From Rotaria sordida (Eukaryota; Rotifera; Eurotatoria; Philodinida; Philodinidae): 64,000 nt of DNA. Below the pieces are notes generated by a model that made no database searches, was not told the DNA's origin, and saw only the letters and a program-made list of their open reading frames with translations. Where the stretch lies: assembly GCA_905250125.1 (NCBI GenBank), contig CAJNOL010000303.1:50194-114193 (forward strand), given 5' to 3'. Below, one piece after another: positions 1 to 11,703 of the stretch (positions are counted from its first letter, which is position 1; each line of letters starts with the position of its first letter). The position numbers were made by a program, and so were the translations under genes.

Positions 1-233
1 GGACAGTAATCCATAGAAGGTGGTGGCGGACAGTAATCCATAGAAGGTGGCGGTGGACAATAGCCCATTGACGACGGTGGTGGTGGACAATATTGAGGTA
101 TTGGTGGCGAGAAATGTTGATGATGATGAGAAGGTGGTGGTGGATAATAGCCAGCGCCCGATTGGTATGGAACTGATTGGTATGGAGTCGTTTGATAAGG
201 ATAACGACTAGGATAACAGCAGTCTTGACCCAT
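1..233 (-). CDS. Pro/Tyr/Cys-rich repeat protein, N-terminal part (runs off window)
   Basis: Reading the minus strand from the ATG at 233-231 gives an open frame to the window edge (77 codons, no stop). It begins MGQDCCYPSRYPYQTTPYQS and then has a His run (SHHHQH) and imperfect tandem units of the type SMDYCPPPP / SSMGYCPPPP with CPPPP cores. There is no signal peptide or transmembrane segment in the visible part. Low-complexity Pro/Tyr/Gly-rich proteins of this look occur as PPxY-type adaptors or extracellular glue-like proteins, but I do not recognise a family. The start was chosen as the first ATG after stops upstream in this frame. A decayed relative lies at 875-1095 on the same strand. 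The 3' part is outside the window. Confidence 0.6.
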   Translation of the reverse strand, partial: MGQDCCYPSRYPYQTTPYQSVPYQSGAGYYPPPPSHHHQHFSPPIPQYCPPPPSSMGYCPPPPSMDYCPPPPSMDYC

Positions 234-874
234 CTTTATTTTGATAATATACCAACTGAATATATGAAAAGAATGTCAGCTAATATAAACTAAAGTATAC
301 AGAGAAACTGAAGAAGACATGCACCTTATATTTAGTTAAGATGTAATTTCATAGATATTCAAGTTTTTGACTCATTTTTATTTGATTATATTACATTTAG
401 TTAGAAAACACTAAGCAATGAATATGTATCTTAACATCGTGTGTCATTTTTTACATAAACAAAAAAAAGATAAGAAAATATCTTCTAGTGCAATTCGTCA
501 AGAAAAAAAAATGCACGTATACAGAAAAAGTTAAAGCTGTTTATTTATTTTTTTCAAATAACTATTTGGTGCAAATAAGATATGGTTCCGTATTGAAATT
601 TTAAATTTTTACAAATACTTCAGATATTTCAGAATAGAACTACTATGGATACGGTCTGTTTTTATAAGTACTCTACATTTACAAGAGTGTTTTTTGTCGT
701 GAAAAATATTGAAATAGAATAGCTGTGAAGGCTTCAAAGAATAAGGAAACGCGTATTTCATATCTGCTTTAATATGTAAATATGTATATATTATTCAATA
801 AAATAACACTAATGCATGTAACAAAGATCAAATAAATATTTGATTTAGCTTGTTTTAAGAGGTATAAAGAATTC

Positions 875-1095
875 TCAATGATCTCCATGATGATGATGAT
901 GATGACGATGATGATGATGATTACCTAGATCTGAAGGAAAGGCTGATGACAGTGGTGGACAAAATCAACCTAGCGTGAGATATGCAGGTAGTTGGCAATG
1001 TTCACTATGTCCGGTTTGAACAGATGGTGGGCAAAATCTGACAGATGTTGGAATCATCGGTGATACATGTTTATGTTGATGTAGATTGAAATTGA
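875..1095 (-). pseudogene. Decayed relative of the Pro/His-rich repeat protein
   Basis: From about 1081 on the minus strand one frame reads HQHKHVSPMIPTSV, RFCPPSVQTGHS ... then an in-frame TGA at 967-965, then FCPPLSSAFPSDLGN followed by a His-rich tail (HHHHRHHHHHGDH) and a stop at 877-875. The HQH..SP.IP...CPPPS pattern matches the intact frame at 1-233, so the two look paralogous. A short possible first exon (ATG GTG AAG followed by GTAAGT) lies at 1240-1232, but I could not join it in frame to this segment. The nonsense codon suggests a pseudogene; a sequencing error or a readthrough codon is possible. The His tail is encoded by an (ATG)n-like microsatellite at about 886-921. Confidence 0.4.
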
Positions 1096-3725
1096 TTTTT
1101 ATTATTTGATAAACCGGTAAAAATGAATACAAATATAAACATTAGTGAAAAATAATCAAGTAGTTGGCGATTGATATAAATGATATATAGGAAGTTTAAT
1201 CAGTACAAAGATAACAGTGTATTAAACTTACCTTCACCATCTTGTTATTGTATCTTACATAAAGAATTTTAAAAAAGTACTTTTTCAAGGTGATATGAAA
1301 TTTATTTACTAATAAAACATTAAAATGCACTTTTTTTATTGTGTTTTATCAAATAGTGCATATTGTCAAATGCATAGTAAATTAGAGCAATAACATTCGA
1401 TAATTTAAGAAGTGTTACTGTTCATTGATAAAATTTTAAATCGATTTGACAATAATTTTTTTGTTTTAGTCGATAATTTATTTATATTAGCTTTCAAAGA
1501 TCTATAGCAAATATGTGGTACATACAATTCAGACAGACAGAAAAAAGAACTAGTACACACCAGATAAAAAAAACAACCCTACAACACCCATTCGACTACA
1601 GTAAAGTATATTCACGTATTATACTTGAAATTTAAAAACCAGCAAAGTGCACAAAAAGGAAAGGGTTATTATAAAGCAAAAACGTCCGTACCTCGTATAA
1701 AATTCGATTTTATCTTATTTTGTTTTTGTCATTTTGACTGTCAGAAGCCTGTGACTAATAGAATCAAACCTTTTAATGCATCCCGTACGGTACAACAAGT
1801 GGCTGAGCCAATCGAGATTTATCTATGTTGTATGTTCTCAGAAAGAGTAGGTGATAGAGTGTTTTCATAGAAAATATTTCATTCATTTGCTCATTTACTC
1901 AGTCGATCTATATGTAAAATTAAGCTGTTTCAGTTCTCTATCGAATAATGTATGAACATATGAGACAAGATTATTCCTTGCCTTTCCTTATATAAAGATA
2001 TGATTCATGTCACATATCACTAATGGACTTCCATAACGGATATCACGTTGTACTCTTCTCTAATGGTAACAATCTACTTTGGATTTTATATTGATCGATA
2101 GATCTGGACAAGACCTATCAAATGATGCTAAGATATTTATGTGAAAGAACTGAGAGGATTCACTTCTTTTTTGAAATACTCAAAACAACTCTATGTTGAG
2201 TATCATTATGTATATGTTTAAATGATGGTATAGGAATTTTCGCTGACTGAAACACATATATTCACTCTATATTGTAAACCAATCGATAATACTCATTAAG
2301 ACCTATCAAATGGTGATGAAAAATCTATATAAAAAACGTGAATGTATATCTATTTTGTCAACATATTTATAACAATGCACTGAATAGAGTGATTGTATGG
2401 ATGTGAATGGATGTACGTACTAGTGAATATTATATTCACACCCACATCAGAACATGTAAGCTTTGTCTTTACACTTCAACATGTATCCGGAAGATTTTCT
2501 TCGTTCAAAAATAAATCAACAGTTTTTTTCAATTTCAATTTTTTTGCCACACTATAATAACAAATAGTATGCACTGACACTAATAAAAAATATATTCCAT
2601 GTGTCTTATTTCGTTACACATTATACAACACATAGAGGTGTGATGCGAGGCGCTCGTTGCGACACTTTTCTTCCTAACTTTCGAGTGCCAGACGGTAAGA
2701 TTCAGTCGCCTCAAGTCGATTTAATCTCTATCAGACCATCTCAAGGTAGTTCAATCTCAATTATTGATTGATCTCTCAATATGCTTTCGACTAAAGATTA
2801 CTCGTGCAATAATCTAGAAAAAAAGATGTACGAAAATGCATAAGCTCAGTATGTTGCATCACCTTGCTTATACGTCGCTGCATGCACAAAGTAAAACGCT
2901 GAATACATGAAAATGATTAGCCAATAGATCACGACATATTTTATTTTAGTGTGTTGATTGAGTACAATGTGAGAATTCAAATTTATCTCTGATGGAAAAT
3001 ATTTCATATTGTATCGAATGTTTTTTTTTCTGAAATGAAAGTCATTACAAAAAGCGTTAGTAAAGCTTGCAGTGAAATTCGCATTTTGTGGGAAAACGTT
3101 TGACAACAGACTTGTGCCAAAAAAAAAATACTAGTTGTGTCTGATAATGCACTGAATATACAGTCGAATGCATACCTTTCGAAAAACCCCTTAAAAATTA
3201 AACAAAACCTACTTCTCAAATCTTGTTATTAATAAAAAGCTAAGAATTTTCACTAAATATTCTTTCCAAGTACTATACCAACTGAGAAACCATTTGTGCC
3301 AGTTAAAACTGAATTTTATTCATCGACAGAGTGGATGTTTAAGTGACCAAAACCTAGTGGAACCGGAGATTTCAACATATGTCAAGACCAAATATTCGTA
3401 CCAACAGCTTCATCAATTGAGAAAGGGTATGGGTGATCTTTTCACTCTCACACCAACATCTACCCAGACACTCACACTCACATTCAAAGAGTTTGTTTTT
3501 TATTGAAAAATATAACCATCAGCTATATACTGTGATGTCTGTTTTGTGTTACATTTTATAATGAACAATCAAAAAGTTGACTGCAATCCTACGGCATCTG
3601 TTGTTCTTACCCATCAATGAATATCTTATTCTCCTATGTTTATTTAAAAAAAAAAGAATAAAAAAAAGAAGAATAGACATTAGTTAAATTTCAACAATTA
3701 GTCAGATTTTTTTTCTTTATTAAAT
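1096..3725. other. Intergenic, no gene seen
   Basis: AT-rich DNA with frequent stops in all frames. Short open frames here lack codon bias or recognisable motifs. A weak direct repeat of 'gacctatcaaatg' occurs near 2112 and 2301. A small palindrome (GTGAATATTATATTCAC) sits near 2433-2450, beside 'cacacccacatc'. Another GT/AC-rich tract (cactctcacaccaac... cactcacactcacattc) lies at 3440-3487. These AC-rich tracts resemble imperfect telomere-like DNA. Confidence 0.5.
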
Positions 3726-5312
3726 ATGATATTAATATTAGAAGATCTTCCTAATGAATTACTTCTATTTATTTTCAATTATCTATCAACTATCGACATT
3801 CTTTGTTGTTTTTATTGTCTCAATCATCGATTTTCATCGCTTATTCAAACACTAAAACATCTTCCTATTGATTTTTCTTGTCAACCTTTAAGTAAAACTC
3901 AATTTATTTATATTATTAATCAATTTCACACATTAAATATTAAATCAATACGAATATCTAATCGTTATTATATTGATGCTATACCAGTTTTTAGTTCATA
4001 TATTCTACGTACTCAACTTGTTCATCTGCGATCACTTATACTTATTGATGCTGATCGAAATACTATAGTAAAACTTACGCATAACTGTCCAAAATTAACA
4101 ATACTTTCTATTGAATCATTATTATGGCGATCAATGCCACGTCGTTTACTTCCTTATTTTTCAAATTTAACACATTGTCGCTTACCAACACTTGATTTAC
4201 TCAATGGTTGTCATATAAAAATAATTAATCTTACATTAGATCATTGTACAACAGATAATCTTATACAATTAAATACTTATGTTCCTAATCTACGTTCTCT
4301 TACATTAATATTAAATAATCGTACAAATATTCCTCTTATAATTAATTTTCCTATTCATTTAATTTCTCTTAAACTTATATTACGATCAGTATTATTTAAT
4401 GAATTTGAACGATTAATTATGATGATAAAATATATTAAAAATTTAACTGTATCATTTAGTAATACAGAACATGAAGTTCATTGTTTTGATCAATATTTAT
4501 TAAGTGAAAATTGGTTTTCAATTAATAAATATGTTGATAATCTTCAATTTAATATTATTGTTAATCAAACATTTGAAATATTTTTTATTTCAAATATTAT
4601 TTCAAATTTTAATTGGTTTCAAAGAAAAATAATTTGTCAAACAATTGATAATACAAATGGTTATCATCTATTTACATTACCATTTATTGATGAAATTTAT
4701 ACTATAAATACGAATAATTTTCAACAAATTATGTTTAATAGAAATGATTTTAGTCGTATACATCATTTTTATTTAATTATTCCAAATAATGATATTCAAT
4801 ATTCTTGGAATATTGAAACAAATTGTATTTATTCAAATTTACAAACATTAACTATAATTACTCATTATATTAATGATGCTATGATATATTTTATTAATAA
4901 TCTTATGATAAACAATCCTATTCGAACATTAGAATTTCGTTTTACATCAACAATAAATAATTGCCATGAATTTTTTAATAAACTTATTTATTATCTACCA
5001 TTATCTATACATACATTAATACTTAATACAATATGTACAAAATTTTTGTCAGATTTATTAGATGATAATGATAATCATTTACTTCCAAATATTAAACGAC
5101 TTATATGTTCAGTCAAAAATCAAGATCATTTCGATACATTAATATTACTTTTATTAGAAATATTTCATCGAAAATCATTGATTTATTTAAATATTTCATT
5201 AGAAAATTCAAGTAAATCATCAAATTTATTATCTGGTTGGTTACTTAAAACAAATTATTTGAAAAAAGCTACAATGAAATGTTCGGATCGACAATGTACT
5301 ATTTGGTTTTAA
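3726..5312 (+). CDS. F-box protein (bdelloid-type, intronless)
   Basis: A single uninterrupted frame of 528 codons. Residues 5-45 form a typical F-box (LEDLPNELLLFIFNYLSTID...CLNHRFSSLIQ), the segment that binds SKP1 in SCF ubiquitin ligases. The remaining ~480 residues are rich in Leu, Ile and Asn. They contain repeated short hydrophobic strands, such as LRSLTLILNN and NLQTLTIITHYI, in the loose leucine-rich pattern seen after the F-box in many bdelloid and protist proteins. This part probably captures substrate. There is no signal peptide or transmembrane helix. The start is the first ATG, preceded by a T-rich leader and stops. Codon use is strongly AT-ending, as in neighbouring genes. The substrate cannot be told from sequence. 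A decayed relative lies at 37981-39420. Confidence 0.85.
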   Translation: MILILEDLPNELLLFIFNYLSTIDILCCFYCLNHRFSSLIQTLKHLPIDFSCQPLSKTQFIYIINQFHTLNIKSIRISNRYYIDAIPVFSSYILRTQLVHLRSLILIDADRNTIVKLTHNCPKLTILSIESLLWRSMPRRLLPYFSNLTHCRLPTLDLLNGCHIKIINLTLDHCTTDNLIQLNTYVPNLRSLTLILNNRTNIPLIINFPIHLISLKLILRSVLFNEFERLIMMIKYIKNLTVSFSNTEHEVHCFDQYLLSENWFSINKYVDNLQFNIIVNQTFEIFFISNIISNFNWFQRKIICQTIDNTNGYHLFTLPFIDEIYTINTNNFQQIMFNRNDFSRIHHFYLIIPNNDIQYSWNIETNCIYSNLQTLTIITHYINDAMIYFINNLMINNPIRTLEFRFTSTINNCHEFFNKLIYYLPLSIHTLILNTICTKFLSDLLDDNDNHLLPNIKRLICSVKNQDHFDTLILLLLEIFHRKSLIYLNISLENSSKSSNLLSGWLLKTNYLKKATMKCSDRQCTIWF

Positions 5313-6565
5313 TAAAATTTTCTCTCATTTTTTGTTTTTGAATGAAACTTTTGCGATCTTTTCTTTTTTTCTATGTATGATATTTATATGTTTTGTGTTC
5401 GAAAAAGTGAATGTTCTAGTGATATATCAATCAAGACATGATAACAAAAAAAAAGACGTGTTAAAATGTAGTTTTTTTCAGATATTGAATAACACATGTT
5501 AGTATCATTTGATTGATTTTATTCTTGAAAAAAAAAAACCATCGGACTCAATTATATTCTTAATTATTTTATTTCTTCTGCTATTATGTTAATATGATGT
5601 TATGTAGAAACTCGAAAGTGTGTGAACAGCAAGATTGATTCATATGTATTGACTGATTTCATTAACTCACTATCTTAATTGAGGATATTAATCATGAAAC
5701 AATACAATCAGATGACTAACGTTAGTTTGGCTGTCAGTCTTATATCAATAAAATAAATAAACACATTTATGGCCTCTTTACATGACATTATATATTTAAT
5801 GCTGTCTACATATTTGAATTGGTGAAATAGATAATATACGAAAGTCAAAAATGACAGACTATCAGTCAATGCATGTCTTGTTGATTGCAGACATTTTTTC
5901 TTAATTGTAGAGGAAAAAGAATATCCACATTATGAAAACAAGCGAAAATAGATATAGTAAGATGATCATTGTAGATAGCTCGATTTAAGGATGCTCCTCC
6001 CCTCTTTTTTTGATCAAAAACTTAATTTCGAGCTGTACATTCATTAGAGACATTATTCTACTCTAAAACAGTTTACTGTTACAGAGTTACTGAATTTAAG
6101 AAATCTTTTTTTTTTCATAATAATCATTTTGAAATTCTTTTCTTTTACTTAGCGTAACGCAAAACACCAGTTATCTCAATCCTGGCTGCTTATAACCTCT
6201 CTCTAACTCTGTCCAGTCGAGCTGAAATTTTTACCACAGATACTTGAAAATATCCTTCCGAGGTAAAAATCGGCCATTTTCATTTTTAATTTCTCTATCG
6301 AGATTTATAGGACTCTGAAAGTCAACACATTGGTTTTACCTCCGAACCTTTATATATTTCTCTCAAAACAAAAATGAAACCAGATTTTTGAAACCGTTCA
6401 AAAGTACTTCTGAGTTGCAGTCGAGATTGTGAATGTAGTTGAGAGACTTTTATTTAACAATGCTCACATCAATTACCAAGCATGTGATAACTATAGTTAA
6501 TTAGTGACTGCTACTTAATTTTATTATATTTAGTTGATGTTTTTTCTTCCATCTAGAATATTATC
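5313..6565. other. Intergenic with one repeat end
   Basis: No coding frame. From about 5988 (taaggatgctcctcccc) to about 6440 the sequence contains 'cagtcgagctgaaattttt', a motif shared with the foldback element at 23915-24549 and with 40035-40065. This suggests a one-ended or decayed copy of the same MITE family. Confidence 0.4.
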
Positions 6566-6850
6566 CTTGCAGTTTTCCATTTTGTTGTTGTAGTAGATTT
6601 TTAGTCAAGAGTCCGTGTAGAAATCTTAGTTCAATCCAATCTGCAATGCTTTGTTCAATAGCATCCTGTTGACTTTGACGGTTTCATAAATCATCTCTTA
6701 TAGTAGATAGAGATGGACATCAAAATTCTCCTTTCCAACGACGTTGGCGTAGAAAAAAATGTCTTTCAAGAGTTAATTTACATATTATACCAAATAACTC
6801 TCGTTGTTCATGAATTGTAAGATGTCTAGAGTTTCTTCGCCATTTCTGTA
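6566..6850 (-). pseudogene. Protein-coding relic with two in-frame TGA codons, family unknown
   Basis: On the minus strand one frame stays protein-like for about 95 codons: it starts after a splice-acceptor-like TATATAGTACAG and includes KWRRNSRHLTIHEQRELFG, FFLRQRRWKGEF and SQQDAIEQSIADWIELRF. It is broken only by TGA after RWKGEF and TGA after IRDDL. Both stops could come from single transitions of TGG or CGA. No start codon or full gene could be traced; flanking DNA is non-coding. I do not recognise the family. It is either a degraded exon or part of a dead mobile element. Confidence 0.4.
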
Positions 6851-7805
6851 CTATATAAAACTATATTGTCGCTCTGACAAAATTACTGATTACAAACATT
6901 ACAACAAAAATAATGAAAATAAATTTATGTTTCATGTTATTATATTTGTGAACTAGCGTATTTACTAGAATGTAAAGACAAAAATAAAAGTTAATCTACT
7001 CTACATATTTAAGGCATCGCTTTGGCAGAGAAGTGAAGATAAATAATCATATGTATTATTGTGTGAATTAGCAAGATAAAGAATCAAAATTCTCTGACCT
7101 TTATTGTTTAATATTGCACTTTCTCATCATTTCGTTTACTTGCTAGTAATATGAAAGATCGAGTTTCTATAGTTTAATCTTTTAAACTCGCATCATTTCT
7201 GCCTCATTATCGTTGATGAGAAACGCTGAAACTTAAAAATAAGACATATGAATTAGTCAATTAAAAGCTTATTATATTGGTTTTCTTTTAATGATTTTGA
7301 ACAGAAAATTGATTAACTCATCGTAAATTGCTTATAGTTAGTGACATAAATAGAGTAAGGCTGGAAGAGGACTCAACTCTACCATTCGCAGTTTCGCTTC
7401 ACCTATAGAATTTTTAAATGAAAATAATTCAGAACATTTTAGTTCGAATTGAACAATTTTTGTTTATTACTAATTCAACATGATACAGGAACGTATTGGT
7501 AATTTTTCAAAGAATCACAAAAATACTTGAAGTATGCTGAGATCAATAGTTAAGTTTTTTTTGTTTTCATGATATTTTGTTTTTATATATGGACTGCTAA
7601 TTAGTTACACATCGAGGATAGCCAATGAGCACGCATAATCTTTTAGCTATGGTGCAATGTTAGCTTTAGAATTTAGCAATATCAATTCAACGTATATAGA
7701 AATGGCTAGTGTCTGACAGAAGTCAAAAACAAGCTGGGAAGGGAACTCAGCCTCCACGCTTAAATTTCTGGTTATGTCGATACTTATAATCATAATATCA
7801 AAATA

Positions 7806-8685
7806 CAGTCGAGGACAATTGAAATTATACCCTTTGATTTTTTGTTTTTTTTTATTTACTATACATTTTTATCTGTTAATTTACTATATACGGGGAGAAA
7901 GCCTAGAACTTGCTGCATCTTTGGGTATATTTACTTTGAACTTCAAATATAGTTTAAAATGTAAAAACTATATAAGAAAAAAAGTGACATTTGTTTTTAT
8001 TACAGGGTTTTTATCATGTTATAACATTTTTCATGTCGCATATATCTTGGCTTAGATAAATGACAAAACCTTGAATTTTGTTTTCAAAACATGTACCATG
8101 AAGAGCTCTACAAAAGCTGTATGATTGAATTTCTTTTTACCTAGTTTGATGGTTTTTTTATACTCAAAATGAACAACTTTTATAGCAGTGTCACTTTCCA
8201 TTATATTGGAAATGTTGGAAGACTTGAGGGTGTGGGTGAGTGTGAGTGTCAAGTGCATGAGAGTCCACACCCACATCCACACCTACATCCACACCCACAT
8301 CCACACCCATTTTGAGTATTAGAAAATTATTAGAACAGGTAAAATGGATTCAATTATACAGCTTTTGTAGAGCTTTTCGCGGCACATCTTTTGAAAACAA
8401 AATTCAAGGTTTTATCATTTATCTAAGCCGAGATATGTGCGAAATAAAAAAAATACTACAACTTTATGGACACCCAGTTTTGCAAAAGAAAAAACAAATG
8501 TCCTTTGTCTTCCGATACACTTTTTACATTTTAAACTACATTTCATGTTCAAGGTAAATATACCAAAAGATGCAGCAAGTTCTGGGCTTTCTTCCTATAT
8601 ATAGTAAGTTAATAGGTAAAAACATATAGTAATAAAAAAAACAAAAAAAAAAATCAAAGGGTATAATTACAATTATCCTCAACTG
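7806..8685. mobile_element. Foldback (MITE-like) element with Tc1-type ends and telomere-like centre
   Basis: Two arms of about 350 bp (7806-8150 and 8335-8685) are near-identical in inverted orientation. Matching segments include 'cttgctgcatctttgggtat' and its counterpart, and 'aaaaccttgaattttgtttt' and its counterpart. The outer ends are CAGTCGAGGACAATTG on the left and its inverse on the right (caattatcctcaactg). They are flanked by TA on both sides (7804-7805 and 8686-8687), the target duplication of Tc1/mariner elements, whose ends also often start CAGT. The centre (8220-8311) is a GT/AC-rich tract of GGTGTGGATG-type units. There is no transposase frame, so it is non-autonomous. Open frames inside it are fortuitous. 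Confidence 0.8.
8225..8311. repeat. Telomere-like GT/AC-rich tract
   Basis: The tract reads ggtgtgggtgagtgtgagtg and then, on the other strand sense, ccacacccacatccacacct and ccacacccatt. The units are close to (TGTGGG/TGTGGA)n; TGTGGG is, from memory, the telomere unit reported for bdelloid rotifers. Here it forms the loop of the foldback element, with a strand switch near 8260. Confidence 0.55.
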
Positions 8686-8923
8686 TATATGTATATTGAA
8701 GTGAATCAAATTTGATTGCTTACAGGAAATATTTTCTTTTTCATTAAGAAATTATCACAAGTATTATGATTTTTCTTAATTAAAAGTCATTTCTATTTTT
8801 TTTTGTTTTGTATTATCTTCTCTAATAATCTGTCAAAAAAAAATAAAGAAAAATGAATCAAATATGTAATAAATAATTCGAAAATGCAAAGTCAAAAACA
8901 ATGAATTAAAAAACAAACAAATA

Positions 8924-11703
8924 TTAACTGGCGGAAAAACTATTGAGATCATCAAGCATACGTTTTTTTCTTGACCATTGTATATATTGTGTATAGAGAG
9001 TTCTTGCATGTATTAATAATCTTTCAGCATTATGACGACGACGATAACGATCAAAATGCATTGATATATCTTGTTCTTCAAGATGTTTTTGTTTTAATAA
9101 ATGCGTACGATGAGCTAATAATATAGATATACAAAGAAAAAGTAAAAATGAATTATCTTCTTCAAGCCATATTCTACTGTTTATTGGTATACGTTGTACC
9201 CAATTTGTTGATGATGAATATTGAGAATCAGTATTATTAGATTGACAATTATCATTAGAACATGTTGACAGATTATTCGAATCGAATTCTGTTATTTCAC
9301 TAAGTGAAAAAGAATTTTCTAAACTTTTTTCTCGTGATTTTGTTGATGTTGAATTAGAATTATTATTATTATTATATTTATAAACTTGATATTCATCAGT
9401 TTCCACTATAGAATTATAATTTTGTTGTATACTACATGAAAATTGTTCATTATTATTATTATTGTTATTATAGTGGTAAACTAATGAAGAGGAATGATTT
9501 CTATTTTTACGTGAATAAGATTCATCGATAATTGATAATTGTGGACAACTGAGTGCACGACGGTGTGATGATCGATAAACTATTGGATATGGAATATCAG
9601 ATATCATATTGTCAGCTGATAAAGGTAATAAAGACATTTCACTCAATGGTGGTGGTTCACTAGCAATAGGTAATGTTGCCCACATTACTTCAAGTGCACG
9701 TAAAGCTTCATTAAATGGAAATTCACGTTTACATTCAAGTAATAACCATGGATATGTAAAATAGAGATTGACTAAAATAATTAAAAAAAAGAAAAAATCA
9801 TATTTGTATATAAAACTAATTAATTAACATACCTGCATCACATGATTCAAAAAAAGTCCAATAGACTGGATCAACAGCTTGTAAAAGTATTTTAAGATGA
9901 TGAAATTTTGTTGCAATAGCTACACCATCAGTAGCAAAATTTGCTCGTATACGTCTCATTATTGAACAAAAACATAGATAAGCTAATGATTCATCACGCA
10001 TTACATATAATAGAGTAGAAGCATACTCATTCATTCCTGAACAAAAAGAAAAATGAACATATATTCAAAATTTATCATGATAGGATATTGAACTGAGAGA
10101 CAAAAAAAGTCAATATTTGATAGATAATAGAAAAAATATCTTTTATGTATTTTCATCCATATACTCTCAACTACTACAGATAGAATTGATTCACATTTTT
10201 TTCCAGAACTGAGTCGATCGGATTTTATAAAAGGTTCGATTTGAATTAGTCTCATCTCTAATATTCATACATCCATATTCATCAAACTTCGATACTTCTT
10301 CATGATATTTTAAGATTAACATGTGCAAAAAACGAAACTTTTTTTTTGTTTGCATAGATATTGAAAACTTATGCAAATTATAATTTCATACAAACCTTGA
10401 CAATATGTAATATTTGGATGACTAATACAATATATTATAAGAATATGGTATAGAGATTGTAAATTAACATTAGTATCGTCTGAAGTAGCATAAAATCCAA
10501 ATGTTCGATCAGTACGTAAAACATCTGTATAAATTGTACGCATAATTAATCGAATATTTTCATTATGATGTTGTTCTTCTTTCCATCGTCCTTTTAATCT
10601 AAATAATAATAATAATAATAATAATAATAATTAAAATATAAATACTATTGATTTTACATACTTTTCATATTCTATTGATACATCTTTAAGATATTCAGTA
10701 CGTTCAGAACTTGTCATATCAATTGGAAAAATATTTAATAAATGACGCCATATAACTTTACGAAATGATGGTTCAACACCACCTTCATAAATAGCTTGTC
10801 GTAATTCATTTGCATTTACAAGACGTCCTTCAGAATCAAGAAATTTTTGAAAATCATGTTCATCAACTGGTTTTGAACTATGTCGTTCATGTCCACCATA
10901 CATCCAACCTATAAATTATATAGAATTGAATAAATCTCTTTAAAGATATTCAATTGTATACTACATACTAATAGCTTTATTTAAAGTAGAAGGTTTTTTT
11001 CCAACTGTTGGTTTAACAGTTGCTATTATAGATCGATCATCAACATTAAACCAACGAATGTTTGTACTAAAATCATTAAGTGCGATAAAATCCCAATCAT
11101 CAAGATCTTAACAAAAATAAAATATTCAAATGAATTACAAAACAAAAAAAAAAAGAATTTTCTAATATACTTTCTTCTTGAAGAGTTAACTCATAACTTA
11201 ATCTTAAATAAGAATCTAATGTAACATTTCTTATTGCTTTTTCAAGATCACAATCGGACCAAATAGCTGTTGATTTTTCTAATCCACCGGTTGGCCATCT
11301 ATGAACAGCATATATAGTAAAATCAGTTTTAATATCAAACGCTTGAGCAATTAAACATTGAATTGTTCGATAAGATGCAAGACGTGGATCAATACAAAGT
11401 TTTTTTGATGTACCTGACTCATAACCATTATTTATTCCACTATCGCTCGGTTTCTACAAAAGAAAATATATTTGAATAAAAACAAAAAAATAATAATAAT
11501 AATAAAATTTTTACATAAACTTTGACTTTTACAACATCTGGTTCAGCAGAACCAATTACAGACATTGATGGAAGCGAAACTCGTGAACGAACTGTACATT
11601 GATTCTAGAATAATAAATTATAAATGAAAAAAAAAAAAAAAAAACTAAATAAAATTGTCCTAAAATTACGCACTTTAGGTTTTTTTAACAGCGACATACT
11701 CAT
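8924..11703 (-). CDS. TBC1D25: TBC1 domain family member 25 (OATL1-like Rab GTPase-activating protein)
   Basis: Eight exons: 11703-11674, 11604-11515, 11453-11171, 11106-10969, 10908-10662, 10598-10396, 10036-9833 and 9771-8924. They sum to 2,043 nt (680 aa; human protein, from memory, about 690). The product is a Rab GAP acting at autophagosomes. The N-terminal region (VKVKVY ... IDPRLASYRTIQCLIAQAFD) matches the PB1-like region of TBC1D25. NLDDWDFIALND (about residues 135-146) aligns with the LC3/Atg8-interacting motif (human DWDII). The TBC domain (about 190-430) keeps the arginine finger in IYTDVLRT and the glutamine finger in YCQG. The C-terminal FLLFLCISILLAHRTHLLK ... ISMHFDRYRRRH block is diagnostic of this subfamily. 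Asn runs (NNNNNNN) in the linker come from AAT repeats. The introns are mostly 50-70 bp; intron 6 is 359 bp. The start was chosen from the in-frame first exon MSMSLLKKPK; its donor, GTGCGT, is slightly unusual. Confidence 0.9.
10606..10631. repeat. (AAT)n microsatellite in TBC1D25 intron
   Basis: Uninterrupted AAT repeats lie in the intron between exons 5 and 6. A similar tract is at about 11492-11505 in the next upstream intron. Confidence 0.8.

Noticed and set aside
7774..8557. Three open frames (7774-8055, 8052-8282, 8312-8557)
   Set aside because: They lie in the arms and centre of a foldback element, mirror each other, and show no transposase motif.
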